From: RGIG1681 sp017467625
GTDB taxonomy: Bacteria; Bacillota; Clostridia; Christensenellales; UBA1242
Direction of reading: 5' to 3'
Length of the DNA stretch: 64,000 nucleotides
Assembly: GCA_017467625.1 (NCBI GenBank)
Contig: JAFUSN010000004.1
Coordinates: forward strand, 310,001-374,000
In this document: one piece after another, positions 62,401 through 64,000 of the stretch
Layout of the letters: each line of letters begins with the position of its first letter
How positions within the stretch are numbered: position 1 is the stretch's first letter
Notes under the pieces: generated by a model
Databases searched by the model: none
What the model saw: only the letters and a program-made list of their open reading frames with translations
What the model was told of the DNA's origin: nothing
Translations under genes and position numbers: made by a program

Positions 62401-62774
62401 TAAGTGAAGATCTTCAAAAACTGGTAACTGCTGAAAAAGTTTTAAGAGCGCTAAATCTTCCATTTTTTAGCGAAATAAAACAAGGTGATTTAATTTTAAA
62501 AGAGCGCGAGTTTTACGCAAAAATTCCTGCCACAATGATTGGAAGTGGAGTTTCGGATGAATTTATTTTGCAGGGTGTTATTGACTTTGTTTTAATCACT
62601 GAAAATGAGGTTGTTGTTTTGGATTATAAAACTGGCAAAATTACTGATGAAAAAATTAAAAAGTATTCTCGCCAACTTGAACTATATTCATTTGCACTTG
62701 AAAAGGCTCTTGGTAGGCGTGTTACAAAACGACTTTTGTGTTTTGTTGATGAAACAAAAATTATAGAAATTTAA
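59421..62774 (+). CDS. addA: AddA subunit of the AddAB helicase-nuclease
   Basis: A 1117-aa UvrD/Rep-type helicase with nuclease domain. Walker A is SASAGSGKTTVM near residue 35; motif II is FVDEYQDIN; MTIHSSKGLEFKYVFL and ALTRAIEKLFVV are later helicase motifs. The C-terminal nuclease keeps ILQGVIDFV and VVVLDYKTGK (Asp and Lys of the catalytic site). With AddB it resects DNA ends to Chi-like sites for RecA loading. Translationally coupled to addB. Confidence 0.96.
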   Translation: MDKKITQEISWTADQQSIFDSKNENLLVSASAGSGKTTVMIEKIVRLMLDNNFPVPISNFLVLTFTKASAADMKVKLLKKLWEQPLTDFCLEQIDQVEVSDISTIDVFCSKLVRSHFYEIGIDPNFKIIDETEVELIKEKALTKLFKQKEREADESFFTLFEIFQKKRSDEGLKNVIIRFYNFLKSMEDGDVWFNKTLDECYELNLDQNKAALNLNFYISKQIEEISKNCEKLAKKCLKFNENALFDYFTVLSTNLRSVNLKNNYIVNSKNIFELKFDRIPKLSSPNDELKSECDEFLKFVKSEIENLKVNLIGFDEQKLKSDLAKAKKHLTMLYDLVKEFEKIYSESKRESGVLDFSDLELFAIQILNNDAIRKAVQEKYKYVFVDEYQDINEVQEKILSLVSSRNNRFMVGDIKQSIYQFRLCDPDIFLSYLKRFNDGNGGKLINLNANFRSDKKILKFVDKVFSGVMTEWFGGIDYEKTSCFTAGEKNLDNPNSLNLIYIDSKREKTEKETVQGVYSVKNHVQIEDEETANIIAEANLVAQKITSICYPDGPGKASEEFKNFAILVNSVKGAEISKFIEVLSEYKIPVSSLEEYNLLEQKNIQEILDFVKFAVNQNDDILTFKVLKGRLFGFTNNELSELRKINYKTNFYNCVREVDSISNEKLKLKVQNFLSVTQKFAAFSKILSIKEFIERVVDEFNLIELSLLDEDGERKSQDIKKLLSVLPDVLAVEFVVDYQKIALNVNKDSSPNAVNLMTIHSSKGLEFKYVFLVKLNKKINTDSSRTNLAFNKNVGVGLDTFDLDERVYTQNIASSAVKLTLTRKIVEEQQRVLYVALTRAIEKLFVVCTKPSDKLLKEFPNRPNSYLNWFEWIISDEISGKHDENINFEKYSIDDFDFERNFEKPQLLLSESESNEKPFEYKFKSATIVPLKTSASKIISAELDGHTDYENFALGDENSFAERGTAYHKVFEKINFFEPISLNKIEKIKTEVLSEDLQKLVTAEKVLRALNLPFFSEIKQGDLILKEREFYAKIPATMIGSGVSDEFILQGVIDFVLITENEVVVLDYKTGKITDEKIKKYSRQLELYSFALEKALGRRVTKRLLCFVDETKIIEI

Positions 62775-62852
62775 AATTACTGTGTAATTTGTTAGTATTT
62801 TTTCTGTAATTATGTTATATTAAAAATGTGAAAAAATACGGAGGTATTTTAA

Positions 62853-64000
62853 ATGTTATTTGATTATCTTTTAACCGCATTCAAAGTAATTGTTGGCTTG
62901 TTTACAAGTGACAGACTTATGTGGGCTGCGTTCATTGCAATTGCAATTCATTTAGTTTGGGTGATTTTATCTCTCACATTTTGTTTCCAAAAGAAATTTT
63001 ATGCAAAATCACTAAAATTGTATAATTATTTGCAAAACAATCCAAATATTACAATTGATGATGCAGAACTAAATAAACATGTAAATTCAATTTCAAGGGG
63101 TTTCAGCTATGGTTGGAAGCGTTTTAAAAATGCAAAGGCTGGCAAGCCATCAGCGTTTTTAAAAAGAAGAGATGTTCTTGATGTTGAAATTAGTGGAGGA
63201 ATTCAAAACCAAGGAAGGTCATTCATGAAGGCGTTTATTGGTTTTGCTGTTACAGCCATTGGTCTAATAAATGTTGCGTCATATGCAAACACTCAGGCTC
63301 TCACAGGATATCTTCTTGCTGAATCGCTTGTTCTTCCACTTGTAACACTTTTTGTAATGAGAATTTTGTATTTCCTTTACACAACTGTAAAACAACAACT
63401 TTATAAAAATGATATTGACGCATACTATGAACTTATGAGTCAGCTTGATGAAAAGTTTGAAAGAGAAACTGAACCACAAGTAATTTTTAAAGAAGTTCCA
63501 ATCACTTCTCAAAATGATGCTTTTGAAACTGAAGAGGTTGCTCAAGAAGAGCGGGAAGAAGGTGAAGAACCTTCTGAGGTTGAACCAGCAAAAAATGAAG
63601 AAATGGTTGAAGAATCGGCTGAAGTTAAACAAGAAGAAACAAAGGAAGACTTGCTTGACAGGTTTGATATTTTTAAAAAGAAAAACATTGATGTTGATAA
63701 ATTAGCAAACGAAATTCCAACAAGTGGAGCAGCGGTTTCGTATATCAATGTTGATGGTGACTATGTAATTAAAGATGATGAAACTGGTCCAAGAAAAACT
63801 TATTTAGCTGCTGAAAATGGAAGCGATGTTCTTGGTGGAATGCTTCAAAACACTTCTGGAATTAAATCAAACAAAGAAACAAAAGAAGAAATTATTGAGG
63901 ATTCTACTGAAGAAGAATCAGCTGAAAAGGTTGAGACTGAAGAAGAACCTGAAAATGGTTTAGATAATCTTTCAGCCTTTGAACTTGGTAAAAAGCCAAA
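62853..64000 (+). CDS. Membrane protein with acidic tail, 3'-truncated by window end
   Basis: Open from ATG 62853 (GGAGG 11 bases upstream) through the last base, at least 382 codons. One hydrophobic segment is at about residues 22-48 and two more at about 128-175. After residue 190 the protein becomes very acidic (EEVAQEEREEGEEPSEVE and similar blocks) with an intervening FDIFKKKNIDVDKLANEIP stretch. No family recognised. It resembles the 47872 protein in layout: helices, then a Glu-rich tail. Confidence 0.75.
   Translation, partial: MLFDYLLTAFKVIVGLFTSDRLMWAAFIAIAIHLVWVILSLTFCFQKKFYAKSLKLYNYLQNNPNITIDDAELNKHVNSISRGFSYGWKRFKNAKAGKPSAFLKRRDVLDVEISGGIQNQGRSFMKAFIGFAVTAIGLINVASYANTQALTGYLLAESLVLPLVTLFVMRILYFLYTTVKQQLYKNDIDAYYELMSQLDEKFERETEPQVIFKEVPITSQNDAFETEEVAQEEREEGEEPSEVEPAKNEEMVEESAEVKQEETKEDLLDRFDIFKKKNIDVDKLANEIPTSGAAVSYINVDGDYVIKDDETGPRKTYLAAENGSDVLGGMLQNTSGIKSNKETKEEIIEDSTEEESAEKVETEEEPENGLDNLSAFELGKKP

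Overview
The window is low-GC DNA (clearly A+T-rich), densely coded, with intrinsic terminators after most transcription units and AGGAGG-type ribosome sites before most genes. Gene content fits an anaerobic Firmicute (Clostridia-like, probably an uncultured gut lineage): NfnAB, comF next to secA, AddAB, a class I lysyl-tRNA synthetase, a YtaF/MntP-type membrane protein, Cthe_2159-type and DUF11 proteins, and large surface proteins with InlB-type repeats, cohesin/dockerin and GLUG motifs. The lineage is inferred; nothing here names the species.

Layout. 1-11.7 kb is core: the end of nfnA with nfnB, small surface proteins, a peroxide/thiol operon (gpx-ohrR-trxA-trxB) with a candidate OhrR operator, a GNAT-pepD-CDF cluster and a 45-residue acidic minus-strand gene. 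At 11752 a tRNA-Ser(UGA) begins. Behind it lies a roughly 4.8 kb island (11858-16610) bounded by a 15-bp direct repeat placed in the terminators at each side. It carries a HaeIII-type (GGCC) restriction-modification pair, an unrecognised 343-aa protein and a nucleoside-deoxyribosyltransferase-like protein. 16.7-42.9 kb is core again: pyrophosphatase, branching enzyme, a cell-surface cluster (cohesin lipoprotein, 2093-aa dockerin protein, zinc-ribbon/GLUG membrane protein, papain-like surface protease), asnS, an XRE autoregulator with two operators, Sua5, nitroreductase plus radical SAM protein, comF and secA.

42.86-46.91 kb is a decayed integrative element inserted into the last codons of secA. 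The 3' end of secA is duplicated at its far side (36 of 37 bases identical), followed by what must have been secA's own terminator. The element has tandem TTTGTCCACA arm-type sites at both ends, an integrase with an internal in-frame deletion, remnants of a metal P-type ATPase and of a membrane protein, a 3-hydroxyacyl-CoA dehydrogenase, a small winged-helix-like protein and an integrase-N-terminus/zinc-ribbon fusion. It also carries two homologous promoter-to-terminator units whose sequence differences preserve two RNA stems, the best candidate in this window for an undescribed small RNA family.

46.97-64 kb is core: nucleoside phosphorylase, two large orphan membrane proteins, class I lysS, YfcE-type phosphoesterase, YugP-type metallopeptidase, addB-addA, and a further acidic membrane protein running off the end. 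A recurring trait is genes whose predicted transcription start coincides with the A of ATG (29377, 34806, 39330, probably 38619), suggesting leaderless mRNAs.
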